Shown here: positions 16,493-25,640 of the stretch, piece after piece
Numbering within the stretch: position 1 is the stretch's first letter
How the letters are laid out: every line of letters starts with the position of its first letter
Source: Solwaraspora sp. WMMD406
GTDB lineage: Bacteria > Actinomycetota > Actinomycetes > Mycobacteriales > Micromonosporaceae
Length of the DNA: 64,000 nt
Direction of reading: 5' to 3'
NCBI RefSeq assembly: GCF_029626025.1
Contig: NZ_JARUBF010000001.1
Location: 4,551,001-4,615,000 of the forward strand
Made by a program: the position numbers and the translations under genes
The notes under the pieces: generated by a model
Database searches by the model: none
Seen by the model: only the letters and a program-made list of their open reading frames with translations
What the model was told of the DNA's origin: nothing

Positions 16493-17715
16493 CCGATCAG
16501 GTGACCCGCGCCCGGATCGCCGGCGGACAGTGGATCGAGCCGGCGGTCGTGCTCGCCGTGGCGACGGCGGCCGGCACCCTCGCCGCGGCGGTCTACCAGC
16601 TGACCGGGCTGTTCTGGGGCGATCTGGCCACCTATCGGGCCGGCGCAGAGGCTGCCGGCCTCGGCGACGGGCACCTCTACCAGGCCGCCTACCGGGGCAC
16701 CGACGGCATCGCACTCGGCTTCACCTATCCACCGTTCGCCGCGTTGCTGCTGCGACCGCTGGCCGCTGTCGGGATGCCGGTGGCGATCGCCGGCTGGACC
16801 CTGCTCAGCGTCGTGGCGTTGGTCGCGGTGATCCGGCTGGTGGTCCGCGAAACGGGTGTCCCGCGTCGACTGTCCACCCGGTGGACCGTGCTCTCCACCG
16901 TCGCCGCGCTGCCCGTCTTCGCGGTCTCCGGGCACCTGCAGGTCGGTCAGGTGGGGCTGCTGCTGATGTGGCTAGTCCTGGTCGACCTGCTCGCCGGACG
17001 GAACAGCCGGTGGTACGGAGTCGGCGTCGGTCTGGCCGCCGGCGTCAAGCTCACCCCGCTCATTTTCATCGGCTATCTGGTGCTGACCGGCCGATGGCGG
17101 GCGGCGGCCACCGCCCTGGCCACCTTCGCCGCGACCGTCGGCGTCGGGTTCGCCTGGCGATCAGCGGACTCCGCCTGGTTCTGGGGCGGCGGCCTGTTCG
17201 ACACCGCCCGGGTCACCGCGGACCCGCGTACGGTGCTGAATCAGTCGTTGGCCGGCGCGGTGGCCCGCATCGACGACGTGGGCGAGTCGGGACCGGTCTG
17301 GCTGGCCTGCGCCGGGGTGGTCGCCGTCGCCGGGATGGCGCTCGCGGTCTGGGCCAGCCGGGCCGGATCCGAGCTGGTGGCGGTGCTCGTCTGCGCCGGC
17401 ACCGGGCTGTTGGTCTCCCCTGTCTCCTGGCATCACCACTGGGTCTGGTGGGTACCGACACTGGTCGCGCTCGCCGTGGCCTGCTGGCGAGCGCGACACC
17501 GGGGCGGGGCCGTCGCGCTCAGCGTCGTCTGGCTCACCCTGGTGGGCAGCACCGGTTGGGTGTTGGCCAGCCCCGGCGGGTGGGACCTGCACTTCACCGG
17601 GGCGGGCCTGGTCTACAGCAACCTGTACGTGCTGCTGGCGCTGGCCGGGTTCGGCGTGGCGGCGTGGTTGCTGCACGACGGCCGGGCTGCACGACGGCCG
17701 GGCGCCTCGCCGTGA
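16489..17715 (+). CDS. GT87-family polyprenyl-phosphate-sugar dependent glycosyltransferase
   Basis: Integral membrane GT-C enzyme of 408 residues, DUF2029/GT87. About nine or ten hydrophobic segments are visible. Family-typical blocks are an early 'FWGDLATYRAGAEA' loop with the catalytic acidic residue, 'GFTYPPFAALLLRPL', 'GVKLTPLIFIGYL' and 'SPVSWHHHWVWWVP'. Mycobacterial relatives use polyprenyl-phosphate mannose to extend lipomannan and phosphatidylinositol mannosides on the outer face. The GTG at 16489 overlaps the methyltransferase stop as GTGA. It ends the plus-strand operon and converges on parC. It would act after export of the lipid-linked glycan, using a lipid-phosphate sugar donor, which fits the carrier-handling enzymes encoded divergently. 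Confidence 0.85.
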   Translation: MTDQVTRARIAGGQWIEPAVVLAVATAAGTLAAAVYQLTGLFWGDLATYRAGAEAAGLGDGHLYQAAYRGTDGIALGFTYPPFAALLLRPLAAVGMPVAIAGWTLLSVVALVAVIRLVVRETGVPRRLSTRWTVLSTVAALPVFAVSGHLQVGQVGLLLMWLVLVDLLAGRNSRWYGVGVGLAAGVKLTPLIFIGYLVLTGRWRAAATALATFAATVGVGFAWRSADSAWFWGGGLFDTARVTADPRTVLNQSLAGAVARIDDVGESGPVWLACAGVVAVAGMALAVWASRAGSELVAVLVCAGTGLLVSPVSWHHHWVWWVPTLVALAVACWRARHRGGAVALSVVWLTLVGSTGWVLASPGGWDLHFTGAGLVYSNLYVLLALAGFGVAAWLLHDGRAARRPGASP

Positions 17716-17727
17716 CGATCGTCGATA

Positions 17728-17752
17728 GGCTGACATCCGGAGAACGTCAGCC
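17728..17752. terminator. Hairpin between convergent GT87 and parC genes
   Basis: GGCTGAC and GTCAGCC form a 7-bp stem around an 11-nt loop. The right arm overlaps the parC stop codon. It may serve as a weak bidirectional terminator. Confidence 0.4.
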
Positions 17753-20230
17753 GCGGTCCACCTGGTGCCCGAGGACCTGTGGGGCGAGCAGCACCGCCGT
17801 ACCCGAGCCGTCCCGGCGCGGATCGACGGCCGGCAGGGCCACCGATTCGCCGGCCTCGGTCGCGCCCACCGGCCGTGGGCCGATCCAGGCCAGTTCCAGT
17901 CCGGATTCGTCCTTGAGGAAGCGCTGCGCGCGGACTCCCCCGGTCGCCCGGCCCTTGGCCGGGTACTGGGCGAACGGCGTCACCTTGACCCCCCGACCGG
18001 TCGACGTGACGACCATCGGCTCACCGTGCTGCGGATCGTCGGTCCGTACCGCGCCGAAGAACAGCACCTCGGCACCGGCGGTGAGGTGGATCCCGGCCAT
18101 GCCGCCGCCCTTGAGCCCTTGTGGACGGACCAGCGTCGCGGGGAACCTCAGCAACGCGGCGTCGGTGGTGACGAACGCCAACGTCTCCGTCCCGTCGGTC
18201 AGCCAACTGGCACCCACCACCTCGTCGCCGTCGCGCAGGCCGATCACCTCGAACTCGTCGGAACGCACCGGCCACTCCGGCGCGCAGACCTTCACCACTC
18301 CCCGACGGGTGCCCAGGGCCAGACCGGGGCTGTCCTGCCGGGCCACCGGCACCAGCCCGACCACGTGTTCGCCGGCCCGTAGCGCGACGAGTTCGGCGGC
18401 GGCCATGCCGCCGGACAGCGACACCGTGCCGGGCCGGTCCGGCAACACCGGCAACGGCAGCACCTCGGTCCGGATCGCCCGGCCGGCGTTGGTCACCAGC
18501 AGAACCTGACCGCGTGCGGTCGCCGGGACCACCGCCCGAATCGCGTCGTGTCGGGTCCGGCCGGGTCGGCGGGCACCGTCGATCGACTCCTCGGACTGCG
18601 CGACGGTCCGGGCCACCAACCCGGTCGCCGACAGGATCACCTGGCACGGATCGTCGGCCACTTCCAGTGGGCCGGCCGGCGCGGAGGCCGCGAGGACCTC
18701 CTTCAGATCGCCATCGATCAACGTGGTCCGCCGAGGGCTGGCGAACTGCTTGGCCACCGCCGCCAACTCGTCGGAGACGACCTTACGCAGTACCTGCGGG
18801 TCGTCGAGGATCCGAGACAGCTCGGCGATCTCGGTTCGCAGCCGGTCCTGCTCGGCTTCCAACTCGATCCGGTCGAAGCGGGTCAGCCGGCGCAACGGTG
18901 TGTCGAGGATGTAGCCGGCCTGGACCTCGGAGAGCCCGAACTCGGCCATCAAGGCGTCGCGGGCGGCCCGGGCGTCGTCGCTGGCCCGGATCAGCCGAAC
19001 CACCCGGTCGATGTCGAGCAGCGCGATCAGCAGACCGTCGACCAGGTGCAGTCGTTCCTGACGCTTTCTGCGCCGGTAGGCGCTGCGTCGGGAGACGACC
19101 TCGTAGCGGTGGTCGAGGAAGGCTTCGAGGAGTTCCTTGAGGCCGAGAGTACGGGGTTGGCCGTCGACCAGGACCAAGTTGTTCACGCCGAACGACTGTT
19201 CCATCGGGGTGAGCCGGTAGAGGTCGGCGAGCAGCGCCTGGGGGTTGACGCCGATCTTGCACTCCACCACCAGCCGGGTGCCGTTCTCCCGGTCGGTCAG
19301 GTCCTTGACGTCGGCGATGCCCTGCAGCCGCTTGGTCTTGTTGACCTCTTCGGTGATCTTCTCGATGATGCGTTCGGTGCCGACGCCGTACGGCAGTTCG
19401 GTGACCGTGATCGCCTGCCGCCCCCGGCTGCCCTCCACCTGGCCGATCTGCACCTTGGCGCGCATCCGCACCACACCGCGGCCGGTTTCGAAGGCCCGGC
19501 GTACCTCGTCGAGACCGAGCAGCAGTCCTCCGGTGGGCAGGTCCGGTCCGGGTACGAACTCCATCAGCTTGTCCAGGTCGGCGTCGGGGTGGCGGATCAG
19601 CCACCGGGCCGCCGTGACGACCTCGCCGAGGTTGTGCGGGATCATGTTGGTCGCCATCCCGACCGCGATCCCCGACGCCCCGTTTACCAGCAGGTTGGGA
19701 AACGCGGCCGGCAGCACCTTGGGCTCGGTCAACGATCCGTCGTAGTTGGGTTTGAGGTCGACGGTGTCCTCGTCGAGCTCACCGACGAGCAGCATCGCCG
19801 GCTGGGACATCCGCGCCTCGGTGTACCGGCTGGCCGCCGGGCCGTCGTCGGGCGACCCGAAATTGCCGTGCCCGTCGATGAGCGGCACGTTGAGCGAGAA
19901 GCCCTGCGCGAGCCGGACCATGGCGTCGTAGATCGCGGTGTCCCCGTGCGGGTGGTACTTGCCCATCACGTCGCCGACCACGCGGGCCGACTTGACGTAG
20001 CCGCGGTCCGGGCGATAGCCCTGCTCGCTCATCGAGTAGAGGATCCGGCGGTGCACCGGCTTGAGCCCGTCACGGGCGTCCGGCAACGCCCGGGAGTAGA
20101 TCACCGAGTAGGCGTACTCCAGGTAGGAGTCCTGCATCTCGGTGGCCAGCGAATTGTCCAGCACCCGCGCACCGGCCTGGTCGAAGGCGGCCAGGTCGAT
20201 CCGGGGCGGTCTGCTCTTGCTACGTGCCAT
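17747..20230 (-). CDS. parC: DNA topoisomerase IV-type subunit A (second gyrase-like A subunit)
   Basis: Type IIA topoisomerase breakage-reunion subunit, 827 residues. The catalytic tyrosine is Y136 in [11 protein letters not shown]. The quinolone region reads [17 protein letters not shown], with T98 and D102 at the positions of E. coli GyrA S83 and D87. The C-terminal beta-pinwheel has repeats such as '[24 protein letters not shown]' (in part) but no clear QRRGGKG GyrA box, so it is more likely a decatenating enzyme or a gyrase-like paralogue than the main gyrase, as in other filamentous actinobacteria. It is 38 bp downstream of parE. Role: unlinking daughter chromosomes, perhaps in sporulation septation. 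The symbol rests on pairing and the missing box, not on direct proof. Confidence 0.85.
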   Translation of the reverse strand: MARSKSRPPRIDLAAFDQAGARVLDNSLATEMQDSYLEYAYSVIYSRALPDARDGLKPVHRRILYSMSEQGYRPDRGYVKSARVVGDVMGKYHPHGDTAIYDAMVRLAQGFSLNVPLIDGHGNFGSPDDGPAASRYTEARMSQPAMLLVGELDEDTVDLKPNYDGSLTEPKVLPAAFPNLLVNGASGIAVGMATNMIPHNLGEVVTAARWLIRHPDADLDKLMEFVPGPDLPTGGLLLGLDEVRRAFETGRGVVRMRAKVQIGQVEGSRGRQAITVTELPYGVGTERIIEKITEEVNKTKRLQGIADVKDLTDRENGTRLVVECKIGVNPQALLADLYRLTPMEQSFGVNNLVLVDGQPRTLGLKELLEAFLDHRYEVVSRRSAYRRRKRQERLHLVDGLLIALLDIDRVVRLIRASDDARAARDALMAEFGLSEVQAGYILDTPLRRLTRFDRIELEAEQDRLRTEIAELSRILDDPQVLRKVVSDELAAVAKQFASPRRTTLIDGDLKEVLAASAPAGPLEVADDPCQVILSATGLVARTVAQSEESIDGARRPGRTRHDAIRAVVPATARGQVLLVTNAGRAIRTEVLPLPVLPDRPGTVSLSGGMAAAELVALRAGEHVVGLVPVARQDSPGLALGTRRGVVKVCAPEWPVRSDEFEVIGLRDGDEVVGASWLTDGTETLAFVTTDAALLRFPATLVRPQGLKGGGMAGIHLTAGAEVLFFGAVRTDDPQHGEPMVVTSTGRGVKVTPFAQYPAKGRATGGVRAQRFLKDESGLELAWIGPRPVGATEAGESVALPAVDPRRDGSGTAVLLAPQVLGHQVDRG

Positions 20231-20268
20231 CTGGGTATCAGCGCTTTCCTCGGTCGAGCAGGTGCTGC

Positions 20269-22326
20269 TCAGGCATCGATGCTTTCCTGGTCGACCCGGC
20301 CGGCCGAATCGATCAGCCAGTTCCGGCGGGGCTCGACCTTCTCCCCCATCAGCAGTTCCAGGGTACGGTCGGCCACGTCCGCGTCGTCCAGAGTGATCCG
20401 GCGTACCGACCGGGTGGCCGGGTTCATCGTGGTCTCCCAGAGTTCGTCGGCGTCCATTTCGCCCAGTCCCTTGAACCGGGGCACCGGGGTGACCACCTGT
20501 CGACCGGCGCGTTCCAGCCGGCGTACCGTCTGGTCCATCTCCGCCTCGGTGAAGGTGAAGATGGTCTCCGCGTTGCGACCTTTGGTGACGATCTTGTGCA
20601 GCGGGGGCATCGCCGCGTACAGCCGGCCGGCCTCGATCACCGGGCGCAGGTACTTGGCGAACAGCGTGATCAGCAGGGTACGGATGTGCGAGCCGTCCAC
20701 GTCCGCGTCAGCCATCAGGATCACCCGGCCGTAACGCATCGTGGTCAGGTCGAAGGTCCGGCCGGTGCCGGCCCCGAGGACCTGGACGATCGCCGCCACC
20801 TCGGCGTTGCGCAGGGTGTCGGCCAGGTTGGCCTTCTGCACGTTGAGGATCTTGCCCCGGATCGGCAGCAGCGCCTGGTACTCGGCGACCCGGGCCATCC
20901 GCGCCGAGCCGAGCGCGCTATCACCCTCCACGATGAACAGTTCGCTGCGCTCGACGCCGGTGGACCGGCAGTCGACCAGCTTGGGTGGCATGGACGCGCC
21001 TTCCAGCGCGGTCTTGCGCCGGGCGGCGTCCTTCTGCTGTTTCTGGGTCAACCGAACCCGGGCCGCGTCGACGACTTTCTGCAGGACCGTGCGGGCTTCG
21101 CTTCGGGTCTTGCGGTCCTCGACCCAGGATTTGACGTGCCGCTCCACCACGGCCTGCACGACGCGGGTGATGCCCGCGGTGGACAACTCGTCCTTGGTCT
21201 GCGAGGTGAACTGTGGCTCAGGGATCCGGACGTGGACGACGGCGGTCATCCCTTCCAGCACGTCGTCGACGGTGGGCGGGTCCTCCTTGGGCTTGAGTAG
21301 TCCCCGGGTGTTGCGCACCGCCTCGACGATCGCCCGGGCCACGCCCCGCTCGAATCCCTTACGGTGCGTACCGCCGTGGACGTTGCGGATCGTGTTGGTG
21401 AAGCACTCGACGATCCGTTCGTATCCGGTGCCCCAGGCGAGCGCGATCTCGATCTCGGCGCGGCGTTCGACGTCGGGCTGCATGACGCCGTTGGCGTCCG
21501 CCGCGTTCTCCTTGTAGCTGCCGGTGCCGTTGATCAACAGGGTGCCGGAGACCGGCTTGTCCCCGGTCGGGGTGAGGAAGTCCACCATCTCCACCAGCCC
21601 CTGTGGGTGGTGGTACACCTCCTCGACCGGCTCGGTGCCGGTGGCGTCCCGCAACACGTAGGTGACCCCGGGGACCAGGAACGCGGTGTTTCGCAGTCGG
21701 GCCCGGACGGCGGCCACGTCCAACGCGGCACCCGAATCGAAGTAGCGGGCGTCGTACCAGTAGCGGATGGAGGTGCCGGTGGCCGCGCCACGCTTCATCC
21801 GGCCGGTGTCCCGCAGCCCGGATTCGGGGGTGAACCCGGCGGCCGGGCCAGGTCCGTCGAACACTCCGGGGACGCCGCGCTGGAACGACATCTCGAACAC
21901 CCGGCCGGCGCGCTTGACCTGTACGTCGAAGCGCAGCGACAACGCGTTCACCGCCGAGGCGCCAACACCGTGCAGGCCACCGGACGCCTTGTAACCGGAG
22001 CCGCCGAACTTGCCGCCGGCGTGCAGTCGGGTCAGCACCAGTTCGACACCGGACAGGCCGGATCGGGTGTTGATGTCGGTCGGGATGCCCCGTCCGTCGT
22101 CGTCGATCTGCACCGAGCCGTCGGCGTGCAGGGTCACCTCGACCCGGGTGGCGTGCCCGGCGATCCCCTCGTCGGTGGAGTTGTCGAGGATCTCGTTGAG
22201 CAGGTGGCCGACGCCCCGGCTGTCGGTCGAGCCGATGTACATGCCCGGGCGCTTGCGGACCGCGTCCAGCCCTTCCAGATGTGTGAGGTCGTCCGCTCCG
22301 TAGAGCGTCTCAGGTTGTGCAGTCAA
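20269..22326 (-). CDS. parE: DNA topoisomerase IV-type subunit B (ATPase subunit)
   Basis: GHKL ATPase/TOPRIM subunit, about 685 residues. ATP-site motifs are [19 protein letters not shown] and [15 protein letters not shown]; the transducer follows, then TOPRIM with EGDSALGSA and DADVDGSH for the metal-binding cleavage site; the C-terminal tail '[18 protein letters not shown]' is canonical. The start is set at the TTG at 22326: GGGGAG lies 9 nt upstream and the protein begins [18 protein letters not shown], right before the conserved domain. A longer form from the GTG at 22383 (19 more residues, Pro/Gly-rich) has no ribosome binding site. It pairs with parC downstream. The call is certain for family; gyrB versus parE is by pairing. 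Confidence 0.87.
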   Translation of the reverse strand: MTAQPETLYGADDLTHLEGLDAVRKRPGMYIGSTDSRGVGHLLNEILDNSTDEGIAGHATRVEVTLHADGSVQIDDDGRGIPTDINTRSGLSGVELVLTRLHAGGKFGGSGYKASGGLHGVGASAVNALSLRFDVQVKRAGRVFEMSFQRGVPGVFDGPGPAAGFTPESGLRDTGRMKRGAATGTSIRYWYDARYFDSGAALDVAAVRARLRNTAFLVPGVTYVLRDATGTEPVEEVYHHPQGLVEMVDFLTPTGDKPVSGTLLINGTGSYKENAADANGVMQPDVERRAEIEIALAWGTGYERIVECFTNTIRNVHGGTHRKGFERGVARAIVEAVRNTRGLLKPKEDPPTVDDVLEGMTAVVHVRIPEPQFTSQTKDELSTAGITRVVQAVVERHVKSWVEDRKTRSEARTVLQKVVDAARVRLTQKQQKDAARRKTALEGASMPPKLVDCRSTGVERSELFIVEGDSALGSARMARVAEYQALLPIRGKILNVQKANLADTLRNAEVAAIVQVLGAGTGRTFDLTTMRYGRVILMADADVDGSHIRTLLITLFAKYLRPVIEAGRLYAAMPPLHKIVTKGRNAETIFTFTEAEMDQTVRRLERAGRQVVTPVPRFKGLGEMDADELWETTMNPATRSVRRITLDDADVADRTLELLMGEKVEPRRNWLIDSAGRVDQESIDA

Positions 22327-22335
22327 CGCGTCGAA

Positions 22336-22341
22336 CTCCCC
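22336..22341 (-). promoter_or_regulatory. Ribosome binding site that favours the TTG start of parE
   Basis: On the minus strand GGGGAG sits 9 nt before the TTG at 22326. No comparable site precedes the alternative GTG at 22383. Confidence 0.5.
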
Positions 22342-22536
22342 GGTGCCGGCAGGTGGGCCACGCCCGGTGGCAGGCGGGACCACACGGCGACCCGCAGGTC
22401 ACCGCCCGGAGAGCCTAGCTGCCGCGACCGACACCATGACGCCGACCTAGCGAACGGCAACGGCCGGTGTCGACGCCGATTCCGATCGGGCCGGCGGGTA
22501 CGCGGCCCCGATGGCGCGGTGGTCTCCGCACGTGGC

Positions 22537-22573
22537 GGAGCCGGTGCGCGAGACGAGCTCGCGCACCGGCTCC
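22537..22573 (-). terminator. Strong perfect hairpin downstream of the xylanase gene
   Basis: A 16-bp perfect stem (GGAGCCGGTGCGCGAG and its complement) with loop ACGAG lies 27 bp past the xylanase stop on the minus strand. It should end that transcript before parE. Confidence 0.8.
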
Positions 22574-22599
22574 GTACGGTACTACGTGAGCTGGATCGA

Positions 22600-24108
<1,509 letters not shown>

Positions 24109-24140
24109 CTATGGTCGAAGTAATGCTGCCCAGATGCTAA

Positions 24141-24153
24141 CGGAAGTTTTCCG
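24141..24153. promoter_or_regulatory. Operator-like palindrome upstream of the xylanase gene
   Basis: CGGAA-GTT-TTCCG is a perfect inverted repeat 90 bp upstream of the start. Similar GGAAA/TTTCC-type sites control many actinobacterial xylanase and cellulase genes through LacI-family repressors; the regulator here is not in the window. Confidence 0.5.
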
Positions 24154-24163
24154 GTAACTCAAC

Positions 24164-24178
24164 GGCAACACTGTTGCC
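24164..24178. promoter_or_regulatory. Second palindrome upstream of the xylanase gene
   Basis: GGCAACA-C-TGTTGCC is a perfect 7-1-7 inverted repeat, 11 bp from the first palindrome. It could be a second regulator site or part of a composite operator. Confidence 0.4.
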
Positions 24179-24617
24179 CAGCACAGCGCGACCAACCCAC
24201 CCCAGGACGTGACGACACCGAGGACTTCGTCGCTCACCCGGAGGTCAATGGCTACCGAAAGTTCCGCGCGCCGCCACCCACCGCAGTGGGCAGCATGCGG
24301 CGGGCAGCATCAGGAGCGGCCCAGCGCCATCGCCGGTCCGGTCGGTGACGTGAGGAGCGACGATCCACGCTCGCCGATCCGGCGTCGAAGCCGGGGTCCG
24401 CAGTGGCGACACACCACGATCCCCGACTCGACCGGGTACCACCCGAATCGAAACATCCCACAAGGTGTATAGGTCACCGATCACCCCTCAGGGAGGATTG
24501 TGTCCGTGATGCGGGTGGTAGCCAGGTGATGTTCACCGCCATCACAATCGAACATTGGTGGATGCGGGACGGAGTGGATAACTTCGAGCCTCAGGGTGGA
24601 CGACGGGTGGAGGCTGG
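24179..24617. other. Intergenic region between xylanase and oleA
   Basis: About 440 bp with no supportable gene; two short frames on opposite strands (around 24209-24484) lack ribosome binding sites. It must contain the oleA promoter. A weak candidate is TTGGTG at 24555-24560 with GATAAC starting 16 nt later. A perfect small palindrome at 24525 is listed separately. Confidence 0.4.
24525..24537. promoter_or_regulatory. Possible operator in front of oleA
   Basis: GGTGA-TGT-TCACC is a perfect inverted repeat, about 80 bp before the oleA start and just upstream of the best promoter candidate. The placement suits a repressor site, but no regulator gene is adjacent. Confidence 0.35.
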
Positions 24618-25640
24618 ATGACGCATGGCAATGCCGTGTATCGCTACACGAACACAGCGATATTGTCGGTCGCGGCCCTGGAGGCACCGGTCGTCGTCAC
24701 CTCCGATCAGTTCGACGACCAGCTGAGCGAGACCTATCGTCGGCTACGACTCCGGCCAGGGATGCTGGAGCGGATCGCCGGGATCCGCCAACGGCGTTGG
24801 TGGCCGGAGGGCTTCAGTTTCGCCGACGCGGCGGCGATGGCCGGAGCCAAGGCACTGTCCGAGGCAGGCGTCGACGCCCGCGACGTCGGTCTACTGATCA
24901 ACACGTCCGTGTCGCGCAGCTATCTGGAGCCGTCGACGGCGGTGGAGATCCACCACACCCTGGAGCTGCCACCGTCGGCGTTGAACTTCGACATCGCCAA
25001 CGCCTGCCTCGGGTTCGTCAACGGAATCCAGGTCGCCGCCAACATGATCGACGCGGGTCAGATCCAGTACGCGCTGGTCGTGGCCGGGGAGAGTTCCCGG
25101 GAGGCACAGCAGGCGACGATCGACCGGCTCCGTGGCCGCGACTCCACCCGGAACGACGTCCGGGAGCAGTTCGCCACCTTGACCCTCGGTTCCGGCGCGG
25201 CCGCGATGGTGCTGGCACCAGCGGACACCCATTCACACGGTCACCGCCTCATCGGCGGCGTCGGCCGCGCCGCGACGCAGCACCACAGGCTGTGTGTCGG
25301 GGACAATACCCGCATGCGGACCGACGCCAAGGGCCTGCTCGACGCGGGTGTGGAGCTCGCCGAGGCCACCTGGGCACTCGCCGGATCATGGGGATGGGAC
25401 ACCATGGAACTCTACGTGATGCATCAGGTCTCGGTGGCCCACACGCGCGGTATCGTCGACCGGCTCGGCCTCGACCCGCGACGAGTCCCGGAGACGTTTC
25501 CGCTGCTGGGAAACATCGGCCCGGCCTCACTGCCGTTGACACTGGCCCACCACGCCGAATCACTCCGGCCCGGGGACCGGGTGTTGTGCATGGGAGTCGG
25601 CTCCGGCTTGAACACCTGCGCGCTGGAGATCGTGTGGTGA
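24618..25640 (+). CDS. oleA: OleA, acyl-CoA thiolase-fold condensing enzyme of long-chain olefin synthesis
   Basis: 340-residue FabH-like enzyme that performs a head-to-head Claisen condensation of two fatty acyl-CoAs to a 2-alkyl-3-oxo acid, the first step of Ole hydrocarbon synthesis. The nucleophile is C130 (ANACLGF), with H269 (MHQVS) and N299 (LLGNIGPAS) completing the thiolase site. E104 lies exactly 26 residues before the cysteine, the spacing of the OleA-specific glutamate base (E117/C143 in Xanthomonas OleA), and separates it from ordinary KAS III. GGAGG sits 5 nt before the ATG. The stop overlaps the OleBC start (GTGA). Downstream OleBC and OleD complete the pathway, which strongly supports this call over a fatty-acid KAS III. 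Confidence 0.92.
   Translation: MTHGNAVYRYTNTAILSVAALEAPVVVTSDQFDDQLSETYRRLRLRPGMLERIAGIRQRRWWPEGFSFADAAAMAGAKALSEAGVDARDVGLLINTSVSRSYLEPSTAVEIHHTLELPPSALNFDIANACLGFVNGIQVAANMIDAGQIQYALVVAGESSREAQQATIDRLRGRDSTRNDVREQFATLTLGSGAAAMVLAPADTHSHGHRLIGGVGRAATQHHRLCVGDNTRMRTDAKGLLDAGVELAEATWALAGSWGWDTMELYVMHQVSVAHTRGIVDRLGLDPRRVPETFPLLGNIGPASLPLTLAHHAESLRPGDRVLCMGVGSGLNTCALEIVW

Noticed and set aside
1946..17715. SARP regulator as the pathway-specific activator of the glycan locus
   Set aside because: Only proximity supports it. The regulator is convergent with the locus, and I found no clear SARP-type direct heptamer repeats at the divergent promoter near 13907-14142, so I do not claim it.
17747..22326. 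The main chromosomal gyrase genes gyrA and gyrB
   Set aside because: There is no canonical GyrA box and no dnaA/dnaN/recF neighbourhood; the B-A order also fits the second, ParE-ParC-like pair.
24209..24484. Two small overlapping frames between the xylanase and oleA
   Set aside because: They have no ribosome binding site, no recognised family and basic low-complexity translations; the region is better read as regulatory.
24618..25640. oleA as an ordinary KAS III (FabH) of fatty acid or polyketide synthesis
   Set aside because: The E104-C130 spacing and the adjacent OleBC and OleD genes fit OleA; no ACP or other FAS genes are nearby.
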